Positions 7,600 through 15,426 of a DNA stretch of 20,169 nt are shown in pieces (within the stretch, counting starts at the first letter, position 1; every line of letters starts with the position of its first letter). A model generated the notes under the pieces. That model saw nothing but the letters and a program-made list of their open reading frames with translations, did no database searches and was not told the origin of the DNA. The position numbers were made by a program, and so were the translations under genes. This stretch comes from GCA-2730975 sp937893275. GTDB lineage: Bacteria; Verrucomicrobiota; Verrucomicrobiia; Opitutales; Seribacteraceae. The DNA is taken from assembly GCA_963968595.1 (NCBI GenBank), contig CAXAHJ010000075.1, forward strand, positions 1-20,169. The letters are read 5' to 3'.

Positions 7600-8981
7600 A
7601 AAAATGGCTCACGTTCTGCGTCTTTGCTTTCTCCTTGGCGATCTCTTCGGTTCAAGCTGCGAAGCGGCCCAACATCGTCTTCATTTTTGCCGATGACTGG
7701 GGCTGGGGGGACCTAGGATGCCATGGTCATCCCTACCTGAAGACACCCAATATCGACCGCTTGGCCAAGGAGGGGACCGATTTTCATCGTTTCACCGTTG
7801 CTAGCGGAGTGTGTTCGCCCAGTCGTACGGCCGTCATGACTGGGCATTTCCCGGCTCGATACAATATCGATGGTCACTTTGCATGGGTACCCAGCAATGC
7901 TAAGCGCAACATGCCGGACTGGCTCGACCCACGGGCCCCGCTGCTTTCACGGTTTCTTCAAAAGGCGGGCTATGCCACTGCCCATTACGGAAAGTGGCAC
8001 TTGGCCAACGACATGATCCCCGACGCCCCTTTCCTGAGCGAGTACGGTTATGACGACTACGGGGCATTCAATTGTTCGGGTCCGCAAATGTTCGTTCACG
8101 ACGACGTCAAGAGCGCCATTCCTTTCATTGAGAAAAGTCATGTCCAGGGAAAGCCGTTCTTCATCAACCTCTGGATGCATGAGCCGCACACTCCCTTTCA
8201 CGTTGATCCCAAGTTGCAGAAGCTTTTTCCCAAGTTAAGCGAGGAACACAGTATATATGCGGCGACCTTGTTTCACGCCGACCAACGAATCGGCCAATTG
8301 CTCGATGCCTTGGATCGCCTCAAGCTGACCGACAATACTTTGGTCATCTTTAGTTCGGACAATGGCCCCGCCCGCGCCAGTTCACCCACCAAGCTGGCCT
8401 TGTCCTACGACTCGGCGACCGGTCCGGGCTACGGCATAGCTGCCGCAAAAGGAATCACCGGTGGGCGCCGAGCCTACAAGGGAGCACTTCTCGAGGGAGG
8501 CATTGGCGTGCCCTTCATCGCTCGTTGGCCGGGCAAGGTGCCTGCAGGCAAAATGGACAAGAAGGCAGTTTTGTCTGCCGTCGATTTGTTGCCGACCTTC
8601 TGCGAACTAGCCGATGTCAAGTTGCCCAAAAACTACAAGCCTGACGGAGTCAGCCAAGTGAACGCCCTGATGGGGAAGGGGAGCGCCTTGCGCGGAAAAC
8701 CATTGTTTTGGAAAATCGGCGCCCCATGGCCTGCTCGCCCAACCAAGCCCGACCACTGGGTGTCTTTCGCCGTGGTCAGCGAACAATGGAAGCTCGTGAC
8801 CAATGCAAAAGGCAACCACTTGGAACTCTTTGATCTTGTTGACGATCCTTACGAGAAGACCGATCTCAAGGAGAAGAACCCCAAGGAGGTGAAGGAACTT
8901 TCTCGTTTGCTTGAGGAATGGAAGACCACTCTGCCGACCAAGCCGACTGGTAAGGTGTTTTCCAACCTTCGAAAAAAATAG
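7596..8981 (+). CDS. Exported arylsulfatase-like sulfatase (S1 family)
   Basis: A 461-residue sulfatase beginning inside the previous stop codon. The signal peptide spans residues 1-21 (VQA-A). Metal ligands Asp33-Asp34 are in FADDWGWGDLG. The formylglycine motif CSPSR is at 73-77 with TAVMTG after it. YGKWHL (Lys133, His135), EPHTPF (His198), SSDNGP (Asp255, Asn256) and RRAYKGALLEGG (Lys295) follow. All key residues are present, so activity is expected. It differs clearly from the upstream copy in its substrate-facing parts, for example the 85-110 region and a 259-290 insertion. The two are therefore not a recent tandem duplication and probably remove sulfates at different positions. The C-terminus is short and basic (NLRKK). 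The esterase gene follows after 16 bases. Family very sure, substrate unknown. Confidence 0.93.
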   Translation: MKKWLTFCVFAFSLAISSVQAAKRPNIVFIFADDWGWGDLGCHGHPYLKTPNIDRLAKEGTDFHRFTVASGVCSPSRTAVMTGHFPARYNIDGHFAWVPSNAKRNMPDWLDPRAPLLSRFLQKAGYATAHYGKWHLANDMIPDAPFLSEYGYDDYGAFNCSGPQMFVHDDVKSAIPFIEKSHVQGKPFFINLWMHEPHTPFHVDPKLQKLFPKLSEEHSIYAATLFHADQRIGQLLDALDRLKLTDNTLVIFSSDNGPARASSPTKLALSYDSATGPGYGIAAAKGITGGRRAYKGALLEGGIGVPFIARWPGKVPAGKMDKKAVLSAVDLLPTFCELADVKLPKNYKPDGVSQVNALMGKGSALRGKPLFWKIGAPWPARPTKPDHWVSFAVVSEQWKLVTNAKGNHLELFDLVDDPYEKTDLKEKNPKEVKELSRLLEEWKTTLPTKPTGKVFSNLRKK

Positions 8982-8997
8982 TCCCACCCTCACTGTT

Positions 8998-10839
8998 ATG
9001 AAGTGCTGTTCCTTTATCCTCTTTGTATTCAGTTCTCTCTCGTTGCTGGCCAAGGACTCGCTGTCGCCCTTGGTGGATGGCAAGATTCCGCAGGACGTCA
9101 CCTCTCTTTGGAAAGGGTATGACCCCCGGGTGGAACCTTTGGAAGCCGAGGTGGTGCGTGAATGGGAGCAAGATGGTCTGGTCGTACGTTCCCTGCGCTA
9201 TCGGATTGGAACCTTCAAGGGCAAGGCCGCCCAGATGGCGGCGTTTTATTCTTTTCCCAAGGAGGGCAAGGATCTGCCCGGCGTTCTCCATGTGCATGGT
9301 GGCGGGCAGCGAGCCTCGCTCAACGAAGTGCTCTATTTAGCGTCCAAGGGGTATGCAGCTCTGTCGGTCAACTGGGGAGGCAAGGAGATGGAACAGGCCA
9401 AGCCGGGCGACCTCAACACCGACTGGGGATCGGTCGACCCGACGCAGAAAAACGTGCAAGGGTACTCTAATCTGCTACCCGGGGATAAGTTTCTTGACGA
9501 GGTTGACTCGCCCCGGAACTGCAACTGGTTTCTGCTCACCTTGGGTTGCCGACGAGGGCTCACTTTCCTAGAGAAGCAACCGATCGTCGATGGCGACAGG
9601 TTGGGGGTCTTGGGGCACTCCATGGGCGGTAACCTCACCATCTACGTGGCCGGTTCTGACAAGCGTGTCAAAGTGGCTTCGCCATCCGTTGGCGGTACCG
9701 GTTTTCGGCTTGATCCTTATTTCCAGATTCCCCCGCAGATTCGGGCGGTCAAGGGGGACCGCGAATTGTTTCGCGAAACCATGGGCTACCAAAACTACGC
9801 CAAGCGAATAAAGGCCCCAGTTCTCTATCTGGGAGCGACCAACGACTTTCATGGCTTGATGGACGCCACTTATGCCACTGGTGCTCTCCTTTCCAACAAG
9901 GACAACCGTTATGTCTTCGCTCCTCACTTCAACCATCGCTTCAACCCCGAGGAGGAGATTGCCCGTCCCCTCTGGATCGATGTTCATCTCCTGGGGCGAG
10001 ATCCTCTTCCCAAAACGCCGCGAGCCAAGTGGGCCCTCGCCATTCCCTCCGGCATTCCACATTTCAAGGTTATGCCGGATCCCAAGCTTCCGGTCGCGAA
10101 GGTGAGTGTGTTCTACAGCGAGGACGGCGATCCTCGATCCCGCTTCTTTCGCGATGCCCGTGCCACTGAGAAGGGCAAGGGCATCTGGGCGGCACAACTA
10201 CCCAAGCTTGATTCCAAGGCCCCAATCTTTGCTTACGCTCACATTTATTATGATCTTCCCAAGCCCGAACCCTTGTCGCGAAATCGCACCGTGGAGCAAA
10301 TGTGTCTCAGTTCTAATCTCTTGGTTGCCAAGCCCGAGGAATTGAAAAATGCGGGGGTGAAGGCCACAGCCAAGCCTTCACTCCTTATCGACGACTTTAA
10401 GCGCGGTTTTCACGACTGGTACTCACTCAACAAAAACCACCAGAGCCTTTGGCAGCATTGGACCCGCAAGGTGACCGACGCCATGTATCGCGGACCCGAG
10501 AAGGCATTGCTTTCCCTTGAAATGGAAAGCGAACGACCGAATTCCTTCGTTGTGGTACTGCAACAAAACACCTGGCGGGCCTACCGTGGCAAAAAGGGGA
10601 CTTTCGTGTCCGTCGTTGATCTCCAGGGCGGAAAACCCGAAACCGTCCGACTGCGGTCAGACGATTTCAAAGAGGTACAGACGGGGACTGCGCTCCAAGC
10701 TTGGGCTGAGCTCGATCTGTTGGGCCTTTGCGCCAAGTATCCAGTCAATAGAGACAAAGCTAAAACATTTCCGGAAAGACCTTGGAAAGGGCCTCACCCG
10801 AAATTCATTCGTCTGCAATGGGAAGTGAAAGGCTCATAA
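8998..10839 (+). CDS. Exported acetylxylan-esterase/dienelactone-hydrolase-like enzyme with C-terminal beta domain
   Basis: I start at the ATG at 8998 (613 residues). The open frame extends 29 codons upstream into the sulfatase gene, but a signal peptide begins exactly at this ATG (hydrophobic 4-18, LLAKD). Residues about 45-335 form an alpha/beta hydrolase: VHGGGQRA near 99-106 for the oxyanion hole, GHSMGG at 206-211 (Ser208), TNDFHG with Asp283, and FNHRF with His313. This gives a complete Ser-Asp-His triad like that of PVC acetylxylan esterases and dienelactone hydrolase-fold proteins. Residues about 365-445 look like an Ig-like strand region. Residues about 460-610 (IDDF...W) resemble a jelly-roll carbohydrate-binding domain and contain many aromatic residues. 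It probably removes acyl groups from glycans. It lies between a sulfatase and the SGNH-like gene, overlapping the latter by one base. The hydrolase call is sure; the accessory domain is inferred. Confidence 0.85.
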   Translation: MKCCSFILFVFSSLSLLAKDSLSPLVDGKIPQDVTSLWKGYDPRVEPLEAEVVREWEQDGLVVRSLRYRIGTFKGKAAQMAAFYSFPKEGKDLPGVLHVHGGGQRASLNEVLYLASKGYAALSVNWGGKEMEQAKPGDLNTDWGSVDPTQKNVQGYSNLLPGDKFLDEVDSPRNCNWFLLTLGCRRGLTFLEKQPIVDGDRLGVLGHSMGGNLTIYVAGSDKRVKVASPSVGGTGFRLDPYFQIPPQIRAVKGDRELFRETMGYQNYAKRIKAPVLYLGATNDFHGLMDATYATGALLSNKDNRYVFAPHFNHRFNPEEEIARPLWIDVHLLGRDPLPKTPRAKWALAIPSGIPHFKVMPDPKLPVAKVSVFYSEDGDPRSRFFRDARATEKGKGIWAAQLPKLDSKAPIFAYAHIYYDLPKPEPLSRNRTVEQMCLSSNLLVAKPEELKNAGVKATAKPSLLIDDFKRGFHDWYSLNKNHQSLWQHWTRKVTDAMYRGPEKALLSLEMESERPNSFVVVLQQNTWRAYRGKKGTFVSVVDLQGGKPETVRLRSDDFKEVQTGTALQAWAELDLLGLCAKYPVNRDKAKTFPERPWKGPHPKFIRLQWEVKGS

Positions 10840-11960
10840 TGAAAACTTCCCTCGCATTCTTCCTTTTTGCTTTCATCGGACTGCCGTTGTTTGCCCAAGA
10901 CGCCTCGAAGCCCGAAGCGGTCGACGAGTCCGAGTTCAAGCGACCGAGACCCGGGCATCGGACCAGTCGGTCTGTGCCAATTCCTTGGCTTGGATTCGGC
11001 CATGATGATCATCCCTCTATTCGCGGGGCGACTTACCTGATGAAGCCCGAGGAGATCAGGGCGATGCCTCTTCGGAGAAAGAACGGAAGCAATCAGCAAC
11101 CTTCAGACTATCCCAAAGGCAGCGGCTTGCGGATCGTTGGTACCGGGCACAGTTGGATGAGACCGGGTTATGGTACGCTCCCGCACATTGCCCGGGCGGC
11201 TGGCCTCGAGCAGCGCATGCGGCTCAATACTCGAGGTGGGGAAGCGGGCGGAGCCCGCATGATGTGGGAACTGGAAAACGGTATTCTTTCCAGCCGAGGC
11301 AAACCATTTCCCGTTTGTATGGCCGCCATCACCACTGGCAAATGGGACGTCATGATGTGGGGCGGTTATACCAATGACCGTTCAGAGTATTACTTTGGTT
11401 GGATTGATTTCTGCCTCAAGTACAACCCGAAGATGGAGTTCTACTGCTTCAACGGTTGGCCGCAGTGGGCTCACGGATTTGCTGAGGGCGACAGTGAGCC
11501 GCGCATCGAGAACTATCGCGCCTTTGCCAAGAAACGAAGCCGGACGGTTACCACCAAACTGGTGTCGACAATCAACAAGCGTTACCCTGGCAAATTTCAT
11601 ATCTTGCCAACGAACGAGGCGATGCTGGCAGCCCTTGAACTTTATTTCCAAGGGAAGTTGCCGGGAATCAAGGGACTCAATCGAAGGGTCGATGGCAAAA
11701 CCCCTTCCATTTGGAGCGACGGAGGGCATCTGGGCAAAGGCATGGAATGGCTGGAGGGCTATGTATTCTATGCGACGTTGTATAAAAAATCGCCTGAGCC
11801 GATCACGCAGAGGCCACCGAACAAGATGCTTTCCGCCGAACTGGATAAGGTGTTTCGAAAGATCGCCTGGCAGGCCGTCGTGAAAAATCCGCTTTCCGGA
11901 GTCACGGACAAGAATGAGAACGGTATTGGGGACGAGATCGAGCGGGCAAAGGAGAAATGA
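10839..11960 (+). CDS. Exported SGNH-hydrolase-like protein with C-terminal calcium-loop motif
   Basis: The ATG at 10839 overlaps the previous stop (TAATG) and is preceded by AAAGG (10828-10832). A signal peptide covers residues 1-19 (LFA-Q). The 373-residue protein has no name I can give with confidence, but its motif order suggests an SGNH/GDSL-type esterase. VGTGHSW at 100-106 holds a candidate nucleophile Ser105 in place of GDS. GGYTND at 175-180 resembles the glycine/asparagine block. SDGGHLG at 293-299 supplies a D-x-x-H pair (Asp294, His297) near the C-terminus, as in block V. The last 20 residues carry DKNENGIGDE, matching the D-x-N-x-N-G-x-x-D calcium loop of thrombospondin type 3 or dockerin-like repeats. 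It is linked to an acyl esterase upstream and a sugar dehydrogenase downstream, which suits glycan deacylation. The hydrolase assignment is tentative. Confidence 0.68.
   Translation: MKTSLAFFLFAFIGLPLFAQDASKPEAVDESEFKRPRPGHRTSRSVPIPWLGFGHDDHPSIRGATYLMKPEEIRAMPLRRKNGSNQQPSDYPKGSGLRIVGTGHSWMRPGYGTLPHIARAAGLEQRMRLNTRGGEAGGARMMWELENGILSSRGKPFPVCMAAITTGKWDVMMWGGYTNDRSEYYFGWIDFCLKYNPKMEFYCFNGWPQWAHGFAEGDSEPRIENYRAFAKKRSRTVTTKLVSTINKRYPGKFHILPTNEAMLAALELYFQGKLPGIKGLNRRVDGKTPSIWSDGGHLGKGMEWLEGYVFYATLYKKSPEPITQRPPNKMLSAELDKVFRKIAWQAVVKNPLSGVTDKNENGIGDEIERAKEK
11951..11954 (+). promoter_or_regulatory. Ribosome binding site GGAG for the PQQ dehydrogenase gene
   Basis: AAAGGAG just before the tandem ATGATG is one of the few clear Shine-Dalgarno sequences in the window. 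It lies two bases before the ATG at 11957 and five before the ATG at 11960. The spacing favours the second ATG, which also leaves the signal peptide unchanged apart from one methionine. Confidence 0.6.
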
Positions 11961-13648
11961 TGAAAAGAATCCTCATGCTATGCTTGTGCGCCTTGACCGC
12001 CGAGGCGGTTCCTAACCCCAATCAGGCGGTCGACCCCGACTTGGAGCTGAGCTTGCTCGCATCGGACATCAAGGAAGGTATGGAGATGACGATTGCCTCC
12101 GACGGGCGGGTCTTCATCGCTGAGCGCCTGGGAAAGGTGAAGCTTTTTTATCCCGACAAGCCCGGGCAATTGATTGAATTGATTGACCTGAAGTCGGACA
12201 CGCGCTGCGAAGCCGGACTCATCGGCATCGCCTTGGACCCGAACTTCGACCAAAACCAGTGGATCTATTTGCAGCACACGGTGCCGGTCGAAGGGGACAA
12301 GGCCCATTACGAGCATCGACTGGGGCGTTTCGTTTTCAATGACGACAAGATCGATCCTTCGTCGGAAAAAGTATTGCTCAAGATTCGGGCTGACTCGGTC
12401 AAGCGGATCCACGAGTCTGGATCCATCGCTTTCGGTCCAGACGGCTTGCTCTACCTCTCGGTGGGCGACAACCAGATACGTTCGGAATACCTTTACTCGT
12501 GCAAAACCTCGGCAAACAGCAACGACCTGCGTGGTAAGATCCTCCGCATACGACCCACCAAGGAAGGCGGGTACGAAATTCCGAAAGGTAACCTGTTTCC
12601 ACCGGGCACTCCAAAAACGCTGCCTGAAATCTATATCATGGGGCTGCGTAATCCTTTTCGCATTCACGTCGACCAAAAGACCGGCTGGTTGCTCTGGGGA
12701 GAAAATGGTCCGCCCAACAACTGGGTGCCCGGCACCAAGCTCGACAAAAAGACAATCCCCTTGGGGTACGACGAGTTCAACTTAGCCAAGGGGCCTGGCT
12801 TTCATGGTTATCCTCTTGTCATTGCCGACCAACAACCTTTCACTCACTACGACCACGAGACCAAGAAGGGCGGGCCGGTCATCGATCCCAAGGCACCGCT
12901 CAATTTGCACAAGGGAAACACCGGGATTCGGGAACTGCCTCCCGCCCAACCGCCACTTATCTGGTACGAAGGCAACCAAAAGGAATTCCCCGAGTTTGGT
13001 GGTGGCGGCGAGTCGGCCATCGCCGGCCCGATCTTTCGCAACAACAATACCTATTCCAAGAAGCTCGGGTTGCCCGACCGGTTTGACGGGTGCTGGCTCA
13101 TCGGCGAGTATTCCAGAGGCTGGGTGAAGGCTGTGAAACTCGACGACAAGGGAGAAATAGAAGAAATACTTCCGGTGCTTCCCACTTTGCGCCTCGGTAA
13201 ACCCACCAACCTCAAGATCGGACCCAAGGGACGCCTGCACGTGCTCTATTACACTAAGGACGACAAAGGCACTCTCGTGCGACTTGAGAACAAGGGGGCG
13301 ATTGAGGGTGCCATTGCCCCCGGGTTGGTCATGGGCTTGGAGGCTCCCCCGAGACAACTTAAGAAATCGATGGAAGCTTGGGCAGGCTACCAGTTGATGC
13401 ACAAGAGCGATTGCCTCAACTGCCACCAGTGGACCCGTACTTTCGTGGCTCCCACTTACTTTCAAATCGCCGAACGGTACAAGGCGGATCCCACCGCCGC
13501 CGAGACCTTGACCCAAAAGGTGCTCAAGGGAGGCGTCGGCGTATGGGGGCAAGTTCCCATGTTGCCACACCCCCAGCACAGTGCCAAGGAAGCCCGACAT
13601 ATGGTCGACACTATCCTTTACCTCAACCAGTTGAAGCCTAAGAGGTGA
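11960..13648 (+). CDS. PQQ-type soluble aldose dehydrogenase fused to cytochrome c
   Basis: A 562-residue exported protein with a short signal peptide (MKRILMLCLCALTAEA). Residues about 25-445 form a six-bladed beta-propeller like soluble glucose dehydrogenase. HESGSIAFGPDGLLYLSVGD (150-169) supplies the catalytic-type His151 and calcium/PQQ-site residues, and MGLRNPFRI carries the PQQ-contacting Arg230 position. The C-terminal domain has a CLNCH haem motif (Cys485, Cys488, His489). VPMLPHP places a likely axial Met534, completing a class I c-type haem. The enzyme should oxidise aldose or oligosaccharide reducing ends to lactones in the periplasm and pass electrons straight to its own haem. 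It overlaps the SGNH-like gene and lies five bases before the HAD gene, so it belongs to the same operon as the sulfatases. The previous in-frame ATG at 11957 is an alternative start. The sugar oxidised is unknown. Domain calls sure. Confidence 0.92.
   Translation: MKRILMLCLCALTAEAVPNPNQAVDPDLELSLLASDIKEGMEMTIASDGRVFIAERLGKVKLFYPDKPGQLIELIDLKSDTRCEAGLIGIALDPNFDQNQWIYLQHTVPVEGDKAHYEHRLGRFVFNDDKIDPSSEKVLLKIRADSVKRIHESGSIAFGPDGLLYLSVGDNQIRSEYLYSCKTSANSNDLRGKILRIRPTKEGGYEIPKGNLFPPGTPKTLPEIYIMGLRNPFRIHVDQKTGWLLWGENGPPNNWVPGTKLDKKTIPLGYDEFNLAKGPGFHGYPLVIADQQPFTHYDHETKKGGPVIDPKAPLNLHKGNTGIRELPPAQPPLIWYEGNQKEFPEFGGGGESAIAGPIFRNNNTYSKKLGLPDRFDGCWLIGEYSRGWVKAVKLDDKGEIEEILPVLPTLRLGKPTNLKIGPKGRLHVLYYTKDDKGTLVRLENKGAIEGAIAPGLVMGLEAPPRQLKKSMEAWAGYQLMHKSDCLNCHQWTRTFVAPTYFQIAERYKADPTAAETLTQKVLKGGVGVWGQVPMLPHPQHSAKEARHMVDTILYLNQLKPKR
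13641..13648 (+). promoter_or_regulatory. Ribosome binding site AGAGGTGA for the HAD gene
   Basis: A near-perfect Shine-Dalgarno sequence that overlaps the stop of the PQQ dehydrogenase gene. It sits five bases before the ATG at 13654. It decides that ATG over the in-frame GTG at 13645, which lies inside the site itself. Confidence 0.65.
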
Positions 13649-13653
13649 CGAAC

Positions 13654-14340
13654 ATGAGCTCCGAACTACAAGCTGTTGTCTTCGACATGGACGGCGTCAT
13701 CATAGAGAGCGAGATGATTCATTACCGTTCCATCTGCGAGGCTATGGGTGAGAATATGAAAGTCCCTTATCAAGTCTTCCTTGAGCAATGTACGGGTAGC
13801 GACGAGCGCTTTGCCATGGGAAGAATGGCGGCTTTTTCTGACATGTCGTACGACGAGGAACTTTTTCAGGAATGGTCACGGCTTAAGGCGACTGCCTATG
13901 CCCGTCTAATCACAGAAGAGGTTAACCCTATGCCGGGAGCGATTGATCTGGTTGAGAAGGTCGCTGAAGAATTGCCAATTGGTTTGGCCACGGGTTCCCG
14001 GCGATCCGACGTGGATGCAGCCTTTCGTGTCCTTGGTGGTGGATGCTTGGCAGGACTCTTTCAAACAATTGTGACATCCGGTGACGTAGCCCACTCAAAG
14101 CCCCATCCGATTACCTACTCCAAAGCTGTGGAAGATTTGGGTGTCGAACCATCCGCTTGCTTTGCCATCGAGGACTCACCCAATGGAATAGATTCCGCTC
14201 TAGGAGCAGGTCTACGCGTAATTGGAGTGGATGTGATGCACGATGCATCCAAGTTGTCTAGAGCCGAGAGGGTTGTCTCCACTTTGACCGACGTCTCTCT
14301 GGACAGTTTGAGGAAATGGTTCGCTGAACCTTTGGCGTGA
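13654..14340 (+). CDS. HAD-superfamily sugar phosphatase/beta-phosphoglucomutase-like
   Basis: A 228-residue cytosolic protein without a signal peptide. It has all four HAD motifs: VVFDMDGV with Asp11 and Asp13, LATGS with Thr113, the SKPHP lysine at 149, and IEDSPNGI with Glu173-Asp174. A helical C1 cap lies between motifs I and II (about 18-90). This layout matches the beta-phosphoglucomutase/2-deoxyglucose-6-phosphatase branch, which acts on hexose phosphates. The ATG at 13654 is chosen because AGAGGTGA precedes it at ideal spacing; a GTG at 13645 would add three residues. It is the first intracellular enzyme of the rightward series, only five bases after the PQQ dehydrogenase. Its DNA looks less GC-rich than the upstream genes, as does the following kinase. 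The superfamily is sure; phosphatase versus mutase is undecided. Confidence 0.9.
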   Translation: MSSELQAVVFDMDGVIIESEMIHYRSICEAMGENMKVPYQVFLEQCTGSDERFAMGRMAAFSDMSYDEELFQEWSRLKATAYARLITEEVNPMPGAIDLVEKVAEELPIGLATGSRRSDVDAAFRVLGGGCLAGLFQTIVTSGDVAHSKPHPITYSKAVEDLGVEPSACFAIEDSPNGIDSALGAGLRVIGVDVMHDASKLSRAERVVSTLTDVSLDSLRKWFAEPLA

Positions 14341-14462
14341 GTTCGGTGCTTGATTTAAAGAATCCTGTAATTGCCAAAATGAAAAACAAGCAATGTGGAT
14401 TGAATGAATTTCTCGTGAGATTGATTGCCGGTAATATCACTAAGAAAAACTGAAGTCTTTTT
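14341..14462 (+). promoter_or_regulatory. AT-rich intergenic region upstream of the sugar kinase
   Basis: These 122 bases break the otherwise overlapping rightward series. A weak promoter-like pair is TTCTCG (14410-14415), a 16-base spacer, then TAATAT (14432-14437). It overlaps an imperfect palindrome, ATTGCCGGTAAT (14424-14435), that could be an operator. No GC-rich hairpin with a T-run was found, so read-through from the HAD gene is possible. A secondary promoter for the kinase and the following sulfatase is plausible but unproven. Confidence 0.3.
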
Positions 14463-15383
14463 GTGACGAAACCTTTTACGATAGTAGGTCTTGGTGAAGC
14501 TGTTTTTGACGTCTTTCCTGACAAAGAAGTGTTGGGAGGGACTTCACTTAACGTCGCTGTTCAAGCTCATCAGTTGCAGCTTCCTTTAGGCGGTCGTGGA
14601 GTCCTGCTCAGCCGAATAGGAAATGATGATCTGGGCAAACGCTTGCAAAATGAATTCGACAATAGAGATCTGCCTTTGGAGTTCGTGCAGGTTGATCAGG
14701 AGAAACCTACCGGGCAAGTTCTCGTAAGTTTCATTGAGGGAGCTCCAAGTTACGAGATCGTCCAAGACACGGCTTGGGATTTTCTTAAGTTTACTGAGCA
14801 TGAAGCTGACCTTGCTGCCGTTTGCGATGCGGTGAGTTTCGGTAGCATGAGCCAACGTCATCCCGTTTCTCATGAGGCTACTCAAGCGTTCTTGTCGGAG
14901 GCTAGTAAGGCTTTGAAGATTTTCGACGTTAACTTGCGAATGGATCTCTTTACTCGGCAGATTCTCGATGAGGGCTGTCGGGTTGCGAATTTGGTAAAAC
15001 TTAATGACGAAGAGATTGGAACCGTAGCCTCTCTTCTTGATTTACCATCCGGCAATGCCTCGGAACAATCTGAAGCCATTTGTGAGAAGTATGACCTTGA
15101 AGGAGTGGTTTTCACTAGGGGGAAAAGGGGGACTGCCGCCTTTACGAGCAAAGGTTGGGTAGAGGGAGCTTCAGCTTGTTTTCCTCTTGCAGAGAATGCA
15201 GATAGTGTCGGAGCCGGTGATGCTTGTACGGCCGCTTTGCTTACCGCCCGGCTGTTGGGTAGGTCATGGCAGAACTCACTCGATATGGCTAATCAGCATG
15301 GTGCATTTGTTGCCAGCCAACCTGGAGCAACCCCGAATTTGCCGCCGGAGATATTGGAATTATTCAAACTGCTTGAGGATTGA
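14463..15383 (+). CDS. PfkB-family carbohydrate kinase (fructokinase-like)
   Basis: A 306-residue cytosolic ribokinase/PfkB-fold kinase. The GTG at 14463 is used because an in-frame TGA lies 12 bases upstream and no ATG follows soon. The N-terminal GLGEAVFDVFP and GGTSLNVAV (25-33) form the sugar-binding region. VKLNDEEIG at 178-186 is the characteristic conserved N-x-x-E segment. The C-terminal signature DSVGAGDACTAALL holds the catalytic base Asp253 in the GAGD anion hole. It should transfer phosphate from ATP to a free sugar such as fructose or another ketose; the exact sugar is unknown. Located between a HAD sugar-phosphate enzyme and a sulfatase, it probably processes monosaccharides released by the locus. 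No obvious Shine-Dalgarno sequence precedes the GTG. Base composition appears lower in GC than the operon upstream. Family very sure. Confidence 0.92.
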   Translation: MTKPFTIVGLGEAVFDVFPDKEVLGGTSLNVAVQAHQLQLPLGGRGVLLSRIGNDDLGKRLQNEFDNRDLPLEFVQVDQEKPTGQVLVSFIEGAPSYEIVQDTAWDFLKFTEHEADLAAVCDAVSFGSMSQRHPVSHEATQAFLSEASKALKIFDVNLRMDLFTRQILDEGCRVANLVKLNDEEIGTVASLLDLPSGNASEQSEAICEKYDLEGVVFTRGKRGTAAFTSKGWVEGASACFPLAENADSVGAGDACTAALLTARLLGRSWQNSLDMANQHGAFVASQPGATPNLPPEILELFKLLED

Positions 15384-15426
15384 TGTTGAACATTTATCCT
15401 CTTTCTCCTGCCTTGCCTATATTGCG

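Noticed and set aside
9568..10197. A 209-codon minus-strand open frame inside the acetylxylan-esterase-like gene
   Set aside because: Overlaps the conserved catalytic domain on the other strand and shows no protein features.
12782..13600. A 272-codon minus-strand open frame within the PQQ dehydrogenase gene
   Set aside because: Antisense to a fully convincing propeller-cytochrome gene, with no motifs, signal peptide or ribosome site of its own.
15187..15426. An 80-codon N-terminal extension of the last sulfatase
   Set aside because: It lies mostly within the kinase gene in another frame; the signal peptide begins at the ATG at 15427.
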